DNA of 64,000 bases, from NCBI GenBank assembly GCA_037013495.1, contig CM072810.1, positions 49,090,843 to 49,154,842 on the forward strand, read 5' to 3'. How positions within the stretch are numbered: position 1 is the first letter of the stretch; the number at the start of each line of letters is the position of its first letter. The notes under the pieces were generated by a model. The model was given only the letters and a program-made list of their open reading frames with translations. It did no database searches and was not told the DNA's origin. Made by a program: the position numbers and the translations under genes. This DNA is from Hippophae tibetana (taxonomy: Eukaryota; Streptophyta; Magnoliopsida; Rosales; Elaeagnaceae). Positions 37,501 to 51,250 of the stretch are shown piece by piece.

Positions 37501-39630
37501 TCGGGTATTCAAATGACTATATTATTATATGAAACTAAAGCTCTTAGTGATTCACACAATATGAGATGGGCTCAAATTTGGAATATCATTTTTGTACCAA
37601 AATTTCAACATTTACATCATTTATTGAGGGTTTTTAGTTTTTTGCAAATCATTTCTGTTGTACTTACTTTTGAGTTTATTCAAAAGAGCCGTAAAGGAGA
37701 TATTGGTGCTAACAAATGGTTCTTTATTTATATGTTCAATCCCTATATATTCTTGCATAAATATGAGTAAAGAAAAAGGAAAAGGCTACTGTTCCCATTT
37801 AAAAATGGAACAAAACATTTGATAAATCGGAGTTCCAACTTTAAACGACGATAAAAGTTTACTTGTATATCGAGACAACTATTATAATATATCAAATTGA
37901 AGACTGCACCGATTCAAAAAATCTGATTTGGTCCCACAAAGTAACCACATTATTGTACCCAAATTCCATCGTTTACATCAATTACCGAGGGTTTTAAGTG
38001 TTTGCCTCACCATTTCCGTTGTACTTACTCCCAATTTGTTTCAAAACTTCCGTAAAGGAGATATTGGTACAAACAAAGGGTTCCTTATTTATGTGTTCAA
38101 TCAATATCTATTCCTCCAAAATAAATAAGGGAAGAGAAAGAGAAAGGAGCTACTGTTCACATTTTAAAAAAGAATAAAACATTTGATAAATCGCAATTTC
38201 TACTTTAAAAGATGATAACTTTTGACTCGGGTATTCAAATGACTATATTATTATATGAAACTAAAGCTCTTAGTGATTCACACAATATGAGATGGGCTCA
38301 AATTTGGAATATCATTTTTGTACCAAAATTTCAACATTTACATCATTTATTGAGGGTTTTTAGTTTTTTGCAAATCATTTCTGTTGTACTTACTTTTCAG
38401 TTTATTCAAAAGATCCGTAAAGGAGATATTGGTGCTAAAAAATGGTTCTTTATTTATATGTTCAATCCCTATATATTCTTCCATAAATATGAGTAAAGAA
38501 AAAGGAAAAGGCTACTGTTCCCATTTAAAAATGGAACAAAACATTTGATAAATCGGAGTTCCAACTTTAAACGACGATAAAAGTTTACTTGTATATCGAG
38601 ACAACTATTATTATATATCAAATTGAAGACTGCACCGATTCAAAAAATCTGATTTGGCCCCATAAAGGAACAACATTATTGTACCCATATTCCATCGTTT
38701 ACATCATTTACCGAAGGTTTTAAGTGTTTGCCTCACCATATCCGTTGTAATTACTCCCAATTTGTTTCAAAAGTTCCGTAAAGGAGATATTGGTACAAAC
38801 AAATGGTTCCTCATTTATGCGTTCAATCAATATCTATTCGTCCAAAATAAATAAGGGAAGAGAAAGAGAAAGGAGCTACTGTTCACATTTTAAAAAAGAA
38901 TAAAACATTTGATAAATCGCAATTTCTACTTTAAAAGATGATAACTTTTGACTCGGGTATTCAAATGACTATATTATTATATGAAACTAAAGCTCTTAGT
39001 GATTCACACAATATGAGATGGGCTCAAATTTGGAATATCATTTTTGTACCAAAATTTCAACATTTACATCATTTATTGAGGGTTTTTAGTTTTTTGCAAA
39101 TCATTTCTATTGTACTTACTTTTGAGTTTATTCAAAAGAGCCGTAAAGGAGATATTGGTGCTAACAAATGGTTCTTTATTTATATGTTCAATCCCTATAT
39201 ATTCTTCCATAAATATGAGTAAAGAAAAAGGAAAAGGCTACTGTTCCCATTTAAAAATGGAACAAAACATTTGATAAATCGGAGTTCCAACTTTAAACGA
39301 CGATAAAAGTTTACTTGTATATCGAGACAACTATTATAATATATCAAATTGAAGACTGCACCGATTCAAAAAATCTGATTTGGTACCACAAAGTAACCAC
39401 ATTATTGTACCCAAATTCCATCGTTTACATCAATTACCGAGGGTTTTAAGTGTTTGCCTCACCATTTCCGTTGTACTTACTCCCAATTTGTTTCAAAACT
39501 TCCGTAAAGGAGATATTGGTACAAACAAAGGGTTCCTTATTTATGTGTTCAATCAATATCTAGTCCTCCAAAATAAATAAGGGAAGAGAAAGAGAAAGGA
39601 GCTACTGTTCACATTTTAAAAAAGAATAAA
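33818..39630 (+). repeat. 16-mer HOR, copy 1 (5813 bp)
   Basis: Order: A 33818, B 34181, A 34545, B 34907, A/B hybrid 35272, B 35638, B/A hybrid 36001, B 36363, A 36727, B ~37090, A 37453, B 37815, A 38179, B ~38541, A 38905, B 39267. The hybrid-B-hybrid core is shared with 6241-8059. The last six monomers (37453-39630) are 1.5 turns of the 4-mer HOR. Differences from copy 2 are few, for example 'ttttatgtgtttg' near 34360 against 'ttttaagtgtttg' near 40170, and 'ttcttgcataaat' near 37755 against 'ttcttccataaat'. Confidence 0.91.
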
Positions 39631-42600
39631 ACATTTGATAAATCGCAATTTCTACTTTAAAAGATGATAACTTTTGACTCGGGTATTGAAACGACTATAT
39701 TATTATATGAAACTAAAGCTCGTAACGATTCACATAATATGAGATGGCCTCAAATTTGGAATATCATTTTTGTACCAAAATTTCAACATTTACATCATTT
39801 ATTGAGGGTTTTTATTTTTTTGCCAACCATTTCCTTTGTACTTACTTTCGATTTTATTCAAAATAGCCATAAAGGAGATATTGGTGCTAACAAATGGTTC
39901 TTTATTTATGTGTTCAATTCTTATATATTCTTCCAAAACAAATGAGTAAAGAAAAAATAAAAGGCTATTGTTCCCATTTAAAAAAGGAACAAAACATTTG
40001 ATAAATGGGAGTTCCAAATTTAAACGACGATAAAATTTTACTTGCATATCGAGACAACTATTATAATATATCAAATTGAAGACCGCACTGATTCCAAAAA
40101 TCTGATTTGGCCCCACAAAGGAGCCACATTTTTGTACCCAAATTCTATCGTTTACATCATTTACCGAGGGTTTTAAGTGTTTGCCTCACCATTTCCGTTG
40201 TACTTACTTTCTATTTTATTCAAAAGAGCCATAATGGAGATATTATTGCAAACAAAGGGTTCTTTATTTATGCGTTCACTCAATATCTATTCCTCCAAAA
40301 AAAATAAGGGAAGAGAAAGAGAAAGGAGCTACTGTTCACATTTTAAAAAAGAATAAAACATTTGATAAATCGCAATTTGAACTTTAAAAGATGATAACTT
40401 TTGACTCGGGTATTGAAACGACTATATTATTATATGAAACCGAAGCTCGAAGCGATTCACACAATATGAGATGGCCACAAATTTGGAATATCATTTTTGT
40501 ACCAAAATTTCAACATTTACATCATTTATTGAGGGTTTTTAGTATTTTCCCAACCATTTCTGTTGTACTTACTTTTGATATTATTCAAAAGAGCCGTAAA
40601 AGAGATATTGGTGCTAACAAATGGTTTTTTATTTATATGTTCAATCCCTATATATTCTTCCATAAATATGAGTAAAGAAAAAGGAAAAGACTACTGTTCA
40701 CATTTAAAAATTGAACAAAACATTTGATAAATCGGAGTTCCAAATTTAAACGACGATAAAAGTTTACTTGTATATCGAGACAACTATTATAATATATCAA
40801 ATTGAAGACTACACCGATTCAAATAATCGGATTTGGCCCCACAAAGGAACCACATTATTGTACCCAAATTCCATCGTTTACATCATTCACCGAGGGTTTT
40901 AAGTGTTTGCCTCACCATTTCCGTTGTACTTACTCCCAATTTGTTTCAAAATAGGCGTAATGGAGATATTGGTGCAAACAAAGGGTTCTTTATTTATGTG
41001 TTCCATAAATATCAATGCTTCCAAATAAAAATAAGGGTAGAGAAAATTAAAGGAGCTACTGTCCACATTTTAAAAAAGAATAAAACATTTGATAAATCGC
41101 AATTTCAACTTTAAAAGATGATAAATTTTGACTCGGGTATTGAAACGACTATATTATTATATGAAACTAAAGCTCGTAGCGATTCACACAATATGAGATG
41201 GCCTCAAATTTGGAATATCATTTTTGTACCAAAATTTCAACATTTACATCATTTATTGAGGGTTTTTATTTTTTTGCCAACCATTTCCGTTGTACTTACT
41301 TTTGATTTTATTCAAAAGAGTCATAAAGGAGATATTGGTGCTAACAAATGGTTCTTTATTTATGTGTTCAATCAATATCAATGCTTCAAAACAAAAATAA
41401 GGGTAGAGAAAAGGAAAGGAGCTACTGTTCACATTTAAAAAAAGAATAAAACATTTGATAAATTGGAGTTCCAAATTTAAACGACGATAAATTTTACTTG
41501 CATATTGAGACAACTATTATAATATATCAAATTGAAGCTCATACCGATTCAAACAATCTGATTTGGCCCCATAGAAAAACCACATTTTTGTACCCAAATT
41601 CCATCGTTTACATCATTTACCGAGGGTTTTAAGTGTTTGTCTCACCATTTCTGTTGAACTTACTTTCTATTTTATTCAAAATTTCCATAAAGGAGATATT
41701 GGTGCAAACAAAGGGTTCTTTATTTATGCGTTCAATCAATATCTATTCTTTCAAAAAAAATAAGGGAAGAGAAAAAGAAAGGAGCTATTGTTCACATTTT
41801 AAAAAAGAATAAAACATTTGATAAATCACAATTTCAAATTTAAACGACGATAAAATTTTACTTGCATATCGAGACAACTATTATAATATATCAAATTGAA
41901 GCTCGTACCGATTCAAATAATCTGATTTGGCCCCATAGAGGAACCACAATTTTGTACCCAAATTCCATCGTTTACATCATTTATCGAAGGTTTTATGTGT
42001 TTGTCTCACCATTTCCGTTATACTTACTTTCTATTATATTGAAAAGAGCCGTAAAGGAGATATTTGTCCAAGAAATTGTTCTTTATTTATGTGTTAAATC
42101 AATATATATTCTTCTAAAAAAATATGAGAAAAGGGAAAGGAAAAGGCTATTGTTCCCATTTTATAAAGGAACAAAACATTTGATAAATCGGAGTTCCAAC
42201 TTTAAATGACGATAAAATTTTACTTGCATATCGAGACAACCATTATAATATATCAAAATGAAGCCCGTACCGAATCAAAAAATCTGATTTGGCCCCACAA
42301 AGGAACCACATTTTTGTACCTAAATTCCATCGTTTACATCATTTACCGAGGGTTTTAAGTGTTTGTCTCACCATTTCTGTTGTACTTACTTTGTATTTTA
42401 TTCAAAAGTGCCGTAAAGGAGATATTGGTTCAAACAAAGGGTACTTTATTTATGCGTTCAATCAATATCTATTCTTCCAAAAAAAATAAGGGAAGAGAAA
42501 GAGAAAGGAGCTACTGTTGACATTTTAAAAAAGAATAAAACATTTGATAAATCGCAATTTCAAATTTAAAAGATGATAACTTTTGACTCGGGTATTGAAA

Positions 42601-45443
42601 CGACTATATTATTATATGAAACCGAAGCTCGAAGCGATTCACACAATATGAGATGGCCTCAAATTTGGAATATCATTTTTGTACCAAAATTTCAACATTT
42701 ACATCATTTATTGAGGGTTTTTAGTTTTTTGCCAACCATTTCTGTTGTACTTACTTTTGATTTTATTCAAAAGATCCGTAAAGGAGATATTGGTGCTAAC
42801 AAATGGTTCTTTATTTATATGTTCAATCCCTATATATTCTTCCATAAATATGAGTAATGAAAAAATAAAAGGCAACTGTTCCCATTTAAAAATGGAACAA
42901 AACATTTGATAAATCGGAGTTCCAACTTTAAACGACGATAAAAGTTTACTTGTATATCGAGACAACTATTATTATATATCAAATTGAAGACTGCACCGAT
43001 TCAAAAAATCTGATTTGGCCCCATAAAGGAACAACATTATTGTACCCATATTCCATCGTTTACATCATTTACCGAAGGTTTTAAGTGTTTGCCTCACCAT
43101 ATCCGTTGTACTTACTCCCAATTTGTTTCAAAAGTTCCGTAAAGGAGATATTGGTACAAACAAATGGTTCCTTATTTATGCATTCAATCAATATCTATTC
43201 GTCCAAAATAAATAAGGGAAGAGAAAGAGAAAGGAGCTACTGTTCACATTTTAAAAAAGAATAAAACATTTGATAAATCGCAATTTCTACTTTAAAAGAT
43301 GATAACTTTTGACTCGGGTATTCAAATGACTATATTATTATATGAAACTAAAGCTCTTAGTGATTCACACAATATGAGATGGGCTCAAATTTGGAATATC
43401 ATTTTTGTACCAAAATTTCAACATTTACATCATTTATTTAGGGTTTTTAGTTTTTTGCAAATCATTTCTGTTGTACTTACTTTTGAGTTTATTCAAAAGA
43501 GCCGTAAAGGAGATATTGGTGCTAACAAATGGTTCTTTATTTATATGTTCAATCCCTATATATTCTTCCATAAATATGAGTAAAGAAAAAGGAAAAGGCT
43601 ACTGTTCCCATTTAAAAATGGAACAAAACATTTGATAAATCGGAGTTCCAACTTTAAACGACGATAAAAGTTTACTTGTATATCGAGACAACTATTATAA
43701 TATATCAAATTGAAGACTGCACCGATTCAAAAAATCTGATTTGGTCCCACAAAGTAACCACATTATTGTACCCAAATTCCATCGTTTACATCAATTACCG
43801 AGGGTTTTAAGTGTTTGCCTCACCATTTCCGTTGTACTTACTCCCAATTTGTTTCAAAACTTCCGTAAAGGAGATATTGGTACAAACAAAGGGTTCCTTA
43901 TTTATGTGTTCAATCAATATCTATTCCTCCAAAATAAATAAGGGAAGAGAAAGAGAAAGGAGCTACTGTTCACATTTTAAAAAAGAATAAAACATTTGAT
44001 AAATCGCAATTTCTACTTTAAAAGATGATAACTTTTGACTCGGGTATTCAAATGACTATATTATTATATGAAACTAAAGCTCTTAGTGATTCACACAATA
44101 TGAGATGGGCTCAAATTTGGAATAACATTTTTGTACCAAAATTTCAACATTTACATCATTTATTGAGGGTTTTTAGTTTTTTGCAAATCATTTCTGTTGT
44201 ACTTACTTTTGAGTTTATTCAAAAGAGCCGTAAAGGAGATATTGGTGCTAAAAAATGGTTCTTTATTTATATGTTCAATCCCTATATATTCTTCCATAAA
44301 TATGAGTAAAGAAAAAGGAAAAGGCTACTGTTCCCATTTAAAAATGGAACAAAACATTTGATAAATCGGAGTTCCAACTTTAAACGACGATAAAAGTTTA
44401 CTTGTATATCGAGACAACTATTATTATATATCAAATTGAAGACTGCACCGATTCAAAAAATCTGATTTGGCCCCATAAAGGAACAACATTATTGTACCCA
44501 TATTCCATCGTTTACATCATTTACCGAAGGTTTTAAGTGTTTGCCTCACCATATCCATTGTACTTACTCCCAATTTGTTTCAAAAGTTCCGTAAAGGAGA
44601 TATTGGTACAAACAAATGGTTCCTTATTTATGCGTTCAATCAATATCTATTCGTCCAAAATAAATAAGGGAAGAGAAAGAGAAAGGAGCTACTGTTCACA
44701 TTTTAAAAAAGAATAAAACATTTGATAAATCGCAATTTCTACTTTAAAAGATGATAACTTTTGACTCGGGTATTCAAATGACTATATTATTATATGAAAC
44801 TAAAGCTCTTAGTGATTCACACAATATGAGATGGGCTCAAATTTGGAATATCATTTTTGTACCAAAATTTCAACATTTACATCATTTATTTAGGGTTTTT
44901 AGTTTTTTGCAAATCATTTCTGTTGTACTTACTTTTGAGTTTATTCAAAAGAGCCGTAAAGGAGATATTGGTGCTAACAAATGGTTCTTTATTTATATGT
45001 TCAATCCCTATATATTCTTCCATAAATATGAGTAAAGAAAAAGGAAAAGGCTACTGTTCCCATTTAAAAATGGAACAAAACATTTGATAAATCGGAGTTC
45101 CAACTTTAAACGACGATAAAAGTTTACTTGTATATCGAGACAACTATTATAATGTATCAAATTGAAGACTGCACCGATTCAAAAAATCTGATTTGGTCCC
45201 ACAAAGTAACCACATTATTGTACCCAAATTCCATCGTTTACATCAATTACCGAGGGTTTTAAGTGTTTGCCTCACCATTTCCGTTGTACTTACTCCCAAT
45301 TTGTTTCAAAACTTCCGTAAAGGAGATATTGGTACAAACAAAGGGTTCCTTATTTATGTGTTCAATCAATATCTATTCCTCCAAAATAAATAAGGGAAGA
45401 GAAAGAGAAAGGAGCTACTGTTCACATTTTAAAAAAGAATAAA
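39631..45443 (+). repeat. 16-mer HOR, copy 2 (5813 bp)
   Basis: Same order as copy 1 at offset 5813 (34578 to 40391, 36476 to 42289, 38938 to 44751). The A/B hybrid is at 41085-41450, the single B at 41451-41813 and the B/A hybrid at 41814-42175. A private change, 'ccccatagaaaaaccac' near 41575 for 'ccccatagaggaaccac', shows it has diverged a little since duplication. Its 4-mer tail (from 43266) does not stop at the unit end but continues to 46895. Confidence 0.91.
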
Positions 45444-46895
45444 ACATTTGATAAATCGCAATTTCTACTTTAAAAGATGATAACTTTTGACTCGGGTATT
45501 CAAATGACTATATTATTATATGAAACTAAAGCTCTTAGTGATTCACACAATATGAGATGGGCTCAAATTTGGAATAACATTTTTGTACCAAAATTTCAAC
45601 ATTTACATCATTTATTGAGGGTTTTTAGTTTTTTGCAAATCATTTCTGTTGTACTTACTTTTGAGTTTATTCAAAAGAGCCGTAAAGGAGATATTGGTGC
45701 TAAAAAATGGTTCTTTATTTATATGTTCAATCCCTATATATTCTTCCATAAATATGAGTAAAGAAAAAGGAAAAGGCTACTGTTCCCATTTAAAAATGGA
45801 ACAAAACATTTGATAAATCGGAGTTCCAACTTTAAACGACGATAAAAGTTTACTTGTATATCGAGACAACTATTATTATATATCAAATTGAAGACTGCAC
45901 CGATTCAAAAAATCTGATTTGGCCCCATAAAGGAACAACATTATTGTACCCATATTCCATCGTTTACATCATTTACCGAAGGTTTTAAGTGTTTGCCTCA
46001 CCATATCCGTTGTACTTACTCCCAATTTGTTTCAAAAGTTCCGTAAAGGAGATATTGGTACAAACAAATGGTTCCTTATTTATGCGTTCAATCAATATCT
46101 ATTCGTCCAAAATAAATAAGGGAAGAGAAAGAGAAAGGAGCTACTGTTCACATTTTAAAAAAGAATAAAACATTTGATAAATCGCAATTTCTACTTTAAA
46201 AGATGATAACTTTTGACTCGGGTATTCAAATGACTATATTATTATATGAAACTAAAGCTCTTAGTGATTCACACAATATGAGATGGGCTCAAATTTGGAA
46301 TATCATTTTTGTACCAAAATTTCAACATTTACATCATTTATTTAGGGTTTTTAGTTTTTTGCAAATCATTTCTGTTGTACTTACTTTTGAGTTTATTCAA
46401 AAGAGCCGTAAAGGAGATATTGGTGCTAACAAATGGTTCTTTATTTATATGTTCAATCCCTATATATTCTTCCATAAATATGAGTAAAGAAAAAGGAAAA
46501 GGCTACTGTTCCCATTTAAAAATGGAACAAAACATTTGATAAATCGGAGTTCCAACTTTAAACGACGATAAAAGTTTACTTGTATATCGAGACAACTATT
46601 ATAATATATCAAATTGAAGACTGCACCGATTCAAAAAATCTGATTTGGTCCCACAAAGTAACCACATTATTGTACCCAAATTCCATCGTTTACATCAATT
46701 ACCGAGGGTTTTAAGTGTTTGCCTCACCATTTCCGTTGTACTTACTCCCAATTTGTTTCAAAACTTCCGTAAAGGAGATATTGGTACAAACAAAGGGTTC
46801 CTTATTTATGTGTTCAATCAATATCTATTCCTCCAAAATAAATAAGGGAAGAGAAAGAGAAAGGAGCTACTGTTCACATTTTAAAAAAGAATAAA
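43266..46895 (+). repeat. 4-mer HOR, 2.5 copies of 1452 bp
   Basis: Units start at A 43266, A 44718 and A 46170, each A-B-A'-B' with B starts at 43628, 45080 and 46532. The two A forms differ: the first reads 'catttatttagggttttt', the second 'ggaataacatttttgtacc' with 'gctaaaaaatgg'. The two B forms differ as 'ggtcccacaaagtaacc' and 'ggccccataaaggaac'. Successive units are nearly identical; the few private changes include 'ataatgtatcaaatt' (g at 45154) and 'ccatatccattgtac' (a at 44557). This is one of the most uniform stretches in the window. Confidence 0.92.
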
Positions 46896-49800
46896 ACATT
46901 TGATAAATCGCAATTTCTACTTTAAAAGATGATAAATTTTGACTCGGGTATTGAAACGACTATATTATTATATGAAACTAAAGCTCGTAGCGATTCACAC
47001 AATATGAGATGGGCTCAAATTTGGAATATCATTTTTGTACCAAAATTTCAACATTTACATCATTTATTGAGGGTTTTTATTTTTTTGCCAACCATTTTCG
47101 TTGTACTTACTTTCGATTTTATTCAAAATAGCCGTAAAGGAGATATTGGTGCTAACAAATGGTTCTTTATTTATGTGTTCAATTCCTATATATTCTTCCA
47201 AAACAAATGAGTAAAGAAAAAATAAAAGGCTATTGTTCCCATTTAAAAAAGGAACAAAACATTTGATAAATGGGAGTTCCAAATTTAAACGACGATAAAA
47301 TTTTACTTGCATATCGAGACAACTATTATAATATATCAAAATGAAACTCGTACCGATTCAAAAAATTTGATTTGGCCCCACAAAGGAACCACATTTTTGT
47401 ACTCAAATTTCATCGTTTACATCATTTACCGAGGGTTTTAAGTGTTTGTCTCACCATTTCTGTTGTACTTACTTTGTATTTTATTCAAAAGTGCCGTAAA
47501 GGAGATATTGGTTCAAACAAAGGGTTCTTTATTTATGCGTTCTATCAATATCTATTCTTCCAAAAAAATAAGGGAAGAGAAAGAGAAAGGAGCTACTGTT
47601 CAAATTTTAAAAAAGAATAAAACATTTGATAAATCGCAATTTCAACTTTAAAAGATGATAACTTTTGACTCGGGTATTCAAACGACTATATTATTATATG
47701 AAACCGAAGCTCGAAGCGATTCACACAATATGAGATGGCCTCAAATTTGGAATATCCTTTTTGTACCAAAATTTCAACATTTACATCATTTATTGAGGGT
47801 TTTTAGTTTTTTCCCAACAATTTATGTTGTACTCACTTTTGATTTTATTCAAAAGAGCCGTAAAAGAGATATTGGTGCTAACAAATGGTTCTTTATTTAT
47901 ATGTTCAATCCCTTTATATTCTTCCATAAATATGAGTAAAGAAAAAGGAAAAGGCTACTGTTCCCATTTAAAAATGGAACAAAACATTTGATAAATCGGA
48001 GTTCCAACTTTAAACGACGATAAAAGTTTACTTGTATATCGAGACAACTATTATAATATATCAAATTGAAGACTGCACCGATTCAAAAAATCGGATTTGG
48101 TCGCACAAAGGAACCACATTATTGTACCCAAATTCCATCGTTTACATCATTTACCGATAGTTTTAAGTGTTTGCCTCACCATATCCGTTGTAATTACTCC
48201 CAATTTGTTTCAAAAGTTCCGTAAAGGAGATATTGGTACAAACAAATGGTTCCTCATTTATGCGTTCAATCAATATCTATTCGTCCAAAATAAATAAGGG
48301 AAGAGAAAGAGAAAGGAGCTACTGTTCACATTTTAAAAAAGAATAAAACATTTGATAAATCGCAATTTCTACTTTAAAAGATGATAACTTTTGACTCGGG
48401 TATTCAAATGACTATATTATTATATGAAACTAAAGCTCTTAGTGATTCACACAATATGAGATGGGCTCAAATTTGGAATATCATTTTTGTACCAAAATTT
48501 CAACATTTACATCATTTATTGAGGGTTTTTAGTTTTTTGCAAATCATTTCTGTTGTACTTACTTTTGAGTTTATTCAAAAGAGCCGTAAAGGAGATATTG
48601 GTGCTAACAAATGGTTCTTTATTTATATGTTCAATCCCTATATATTCTTCCATAAATATGAGTAAAGAAAAAGGAAAAGGCTACTGTTCCCATTTAAAAA
48701 TGGAACAAAACATTTGATAAATCGGAGTTCCAACTTTAAACGACGATAAAAGTTTACTTGTATATCGAGACAACTATTATAATATATCAAATTGAAGACT
48801 GCACCGATTCAAAAAATCTGATTTGGTCCCACAAAGTAACCACATTATTGTACCCAAATTCCATCGTTTACATCAATTACCGAGGGTTTTAAGTGTTTGC
48901 CTCACCATTTCCGTTGTACTTACTCCCAATTTGTTTCAAAACTTCCGTAAAGGAGATATTGGTACAAACAAAGGGTTCCTTATTTATGTGTTCAATCAAT
49001 ATCTATTCCTCCAAAATAAATAAGGGAAGAGAAAGAGAAAGGAGCTACTGTTCACATTTTAAAAAAGAATAAAACATTTGATAAATCGCAATTTCTACTT
49101 TAAAAGATGATAACTTTTGACTCGGGTATTCAAATGACTATATTATTATATGAAACTAAAGCTCTTAGTGATTCACACAATATGAGATGGGCTCAAATTT
49201 GGAATAACATTTTTGTACCAAAATTTCAACATTTACATCATTTATTGAGGGTTTTTAGTTTTTTGCAAATCATTTCTGTTGTACTTACTTTTGAGTTTAT
49301 TCAAAAGAGCCGTAAAGGAGATATTGGTGCTAAAAAATGGTTCTTTATTTATATGTTCAATCCCTATATATTCTTCCATAAATATGAGTAAAGAAAAAGG
49401 AAAAGGCTACTGTTCCCATTTAAAAATGGAACAAAACATTTGATAAATCGGAGTTCCAACTTTAAACGACGATAAAAGTTTACTTGTATATCGAGACAAC
49501 TATTATTATATATCAAATTGAAGACTGCACCGATTCAAAAAATCTGATTTGGCCCCATAAAGGAACAACATTATTGTACCCATATTCCATCGTTTACATC
49601 ATTTACCGAAGGTTTTAAGTGTTTGCCTCACCATATCCGTTGTACTTACTCCCAATTTGTTTCAAAAGTTCCGTAAAGGAGATATTGGTACAAACAAATG
49701 GTTCCTTATTTATGCGTTCAATCAATATCTATTCGTCCAAAATAAATAAGGGAAGAGAAAGAGAAAGGAGCTACTGTTCACATTTTAAAAAAGAATAAAA

Positions 49801-51250
49801 CATTTGATAAATCGCAATTTCTACTTTAAAAGATGATAACTTTTGACTCGGGTATTCAAATGACTATATTATTATATGAAACTAAAGCTCTTAGTGATTC
49901 ACACAATATGAGATGGGCTCAAATTTGGAATATCATTTTTGTACCAAAATTTCAACATTTACATCATTTATTTAGGGTTTTTAGTTTTTTGCAAATCATT
50001 TCTGTTGTACTTACTTTTGAGTTTATTCAAAAGAGCCGTAAAGGAGATATTGGTGCTAACAAATGGTTCTTTATTTATATGTTCAATCCCTATATATTCT
50101 TCCATAAATATGAGTAAAGAAAAAGGAAAAGGCTACTGTTCCCATTTAAAAATGGAACAAAACATTTGATAAATCGGAGTTCCAACTTTAAACGACGATA
50201 AAAGTTTACTTGCATATCGAGACAACTATTATAATATATCAAAATGAAACTCGTACCGATTCAAAAAATTTGATTTGGCCCCACAAAGGAACCACATTTT
50301 TGTACTCAAATTCCATCGTTTACATCATTTACCGAGGGTTTTAAGTGTTTGTCTCACCATTTCTGTTGTACTTACTTTGTATTTTATTCAAAAGTGCCGT
50401 AAAGGAGATATTGGTTCAAACAAAGGGTTCTTTATTTATGCGTTCTATCAATATCTATTCTTCCAAAAAAATAAGGGAAGAGAAAGAGAAAGGAGCTACT
50501 GTTCAAATTTTAAAAAAGAATAAAACATTTGATAAATCGCAATTTCAACTTTAAAAGATGATAACTTTTGACTCGGGTATTCAAACGACTATATTATTAT
50601 ATGAAACCGAAGCTCGAAGCGATTCACACAATATGAGATGGCCTCAAATTTGGAATATCCTTTTTGTACCAAAATTTCAACATTTACATCATTTATTGAG
50701 GGTTTTTAGTTTTTTCCCAACAATTTCTGTTGTACTCACTTTTGATTTTATTCAAAAGAGCCGTAAAAGAGATATTGGTGCTAACAAATGGTTCTTTATT
50801 TATATGTTCAATCCCTTTATATTCTTCCATAAATATGAGTAAAGAAAAAGGAAAAGGCTACTGTTCCCATTTAAAAATGGAACAAAACATTTGATAAATC
50901 GGAGTTCCAACTTTAAACGACGATAAAAGTTTACTTGTATATCGAGACAACTATTATAATATATCAAATTGAAGACTGCACCGATTCAAAAAATCGGATT
51001 TGGTCGCACAAAGGAACCACATTATTGTACCCAAATTCCATCGTTTACATCATTTACCGATAGTTTTAAGTGTTTGCCTCACCATATCCGTTGTACTTAC
51101 TCCCAATTTGTTTCAAAACTTCCGTAAAGGAGATATTGGTACAAACAAAGGGTTCCTTATTTATGTGTTCAATCAATATCTATTCCTCCAAAATAAATAA
51201 GGGAAGAGAAAGAGAAAGGAGCTACTGTTCACATTTTAAAAAAGAATAAA
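46896..51250 (+). repeat. 12-mer HOR, copy 1 (4355 bp)
   Basis: Starts: A 46896, B 47259, A 47622, B 47984, A 48348, B 48710, A 49074, B ~49437, A 49800, B 50162, A 50525, B 50887. The first four monomers resemble 68-1500 and 9876-11300; the middle ones are 4-mer-type. The last three (50162-51250) differ from the same places in copy 2. Instead they repeat monomers 2-4 of this unit at offset 2903 (47372 to 50275, 47655 to 50558, 48097 to 51000). A private 'acaatttatgttgtac' near 47820 is seen only here. Confidence 0.9.
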
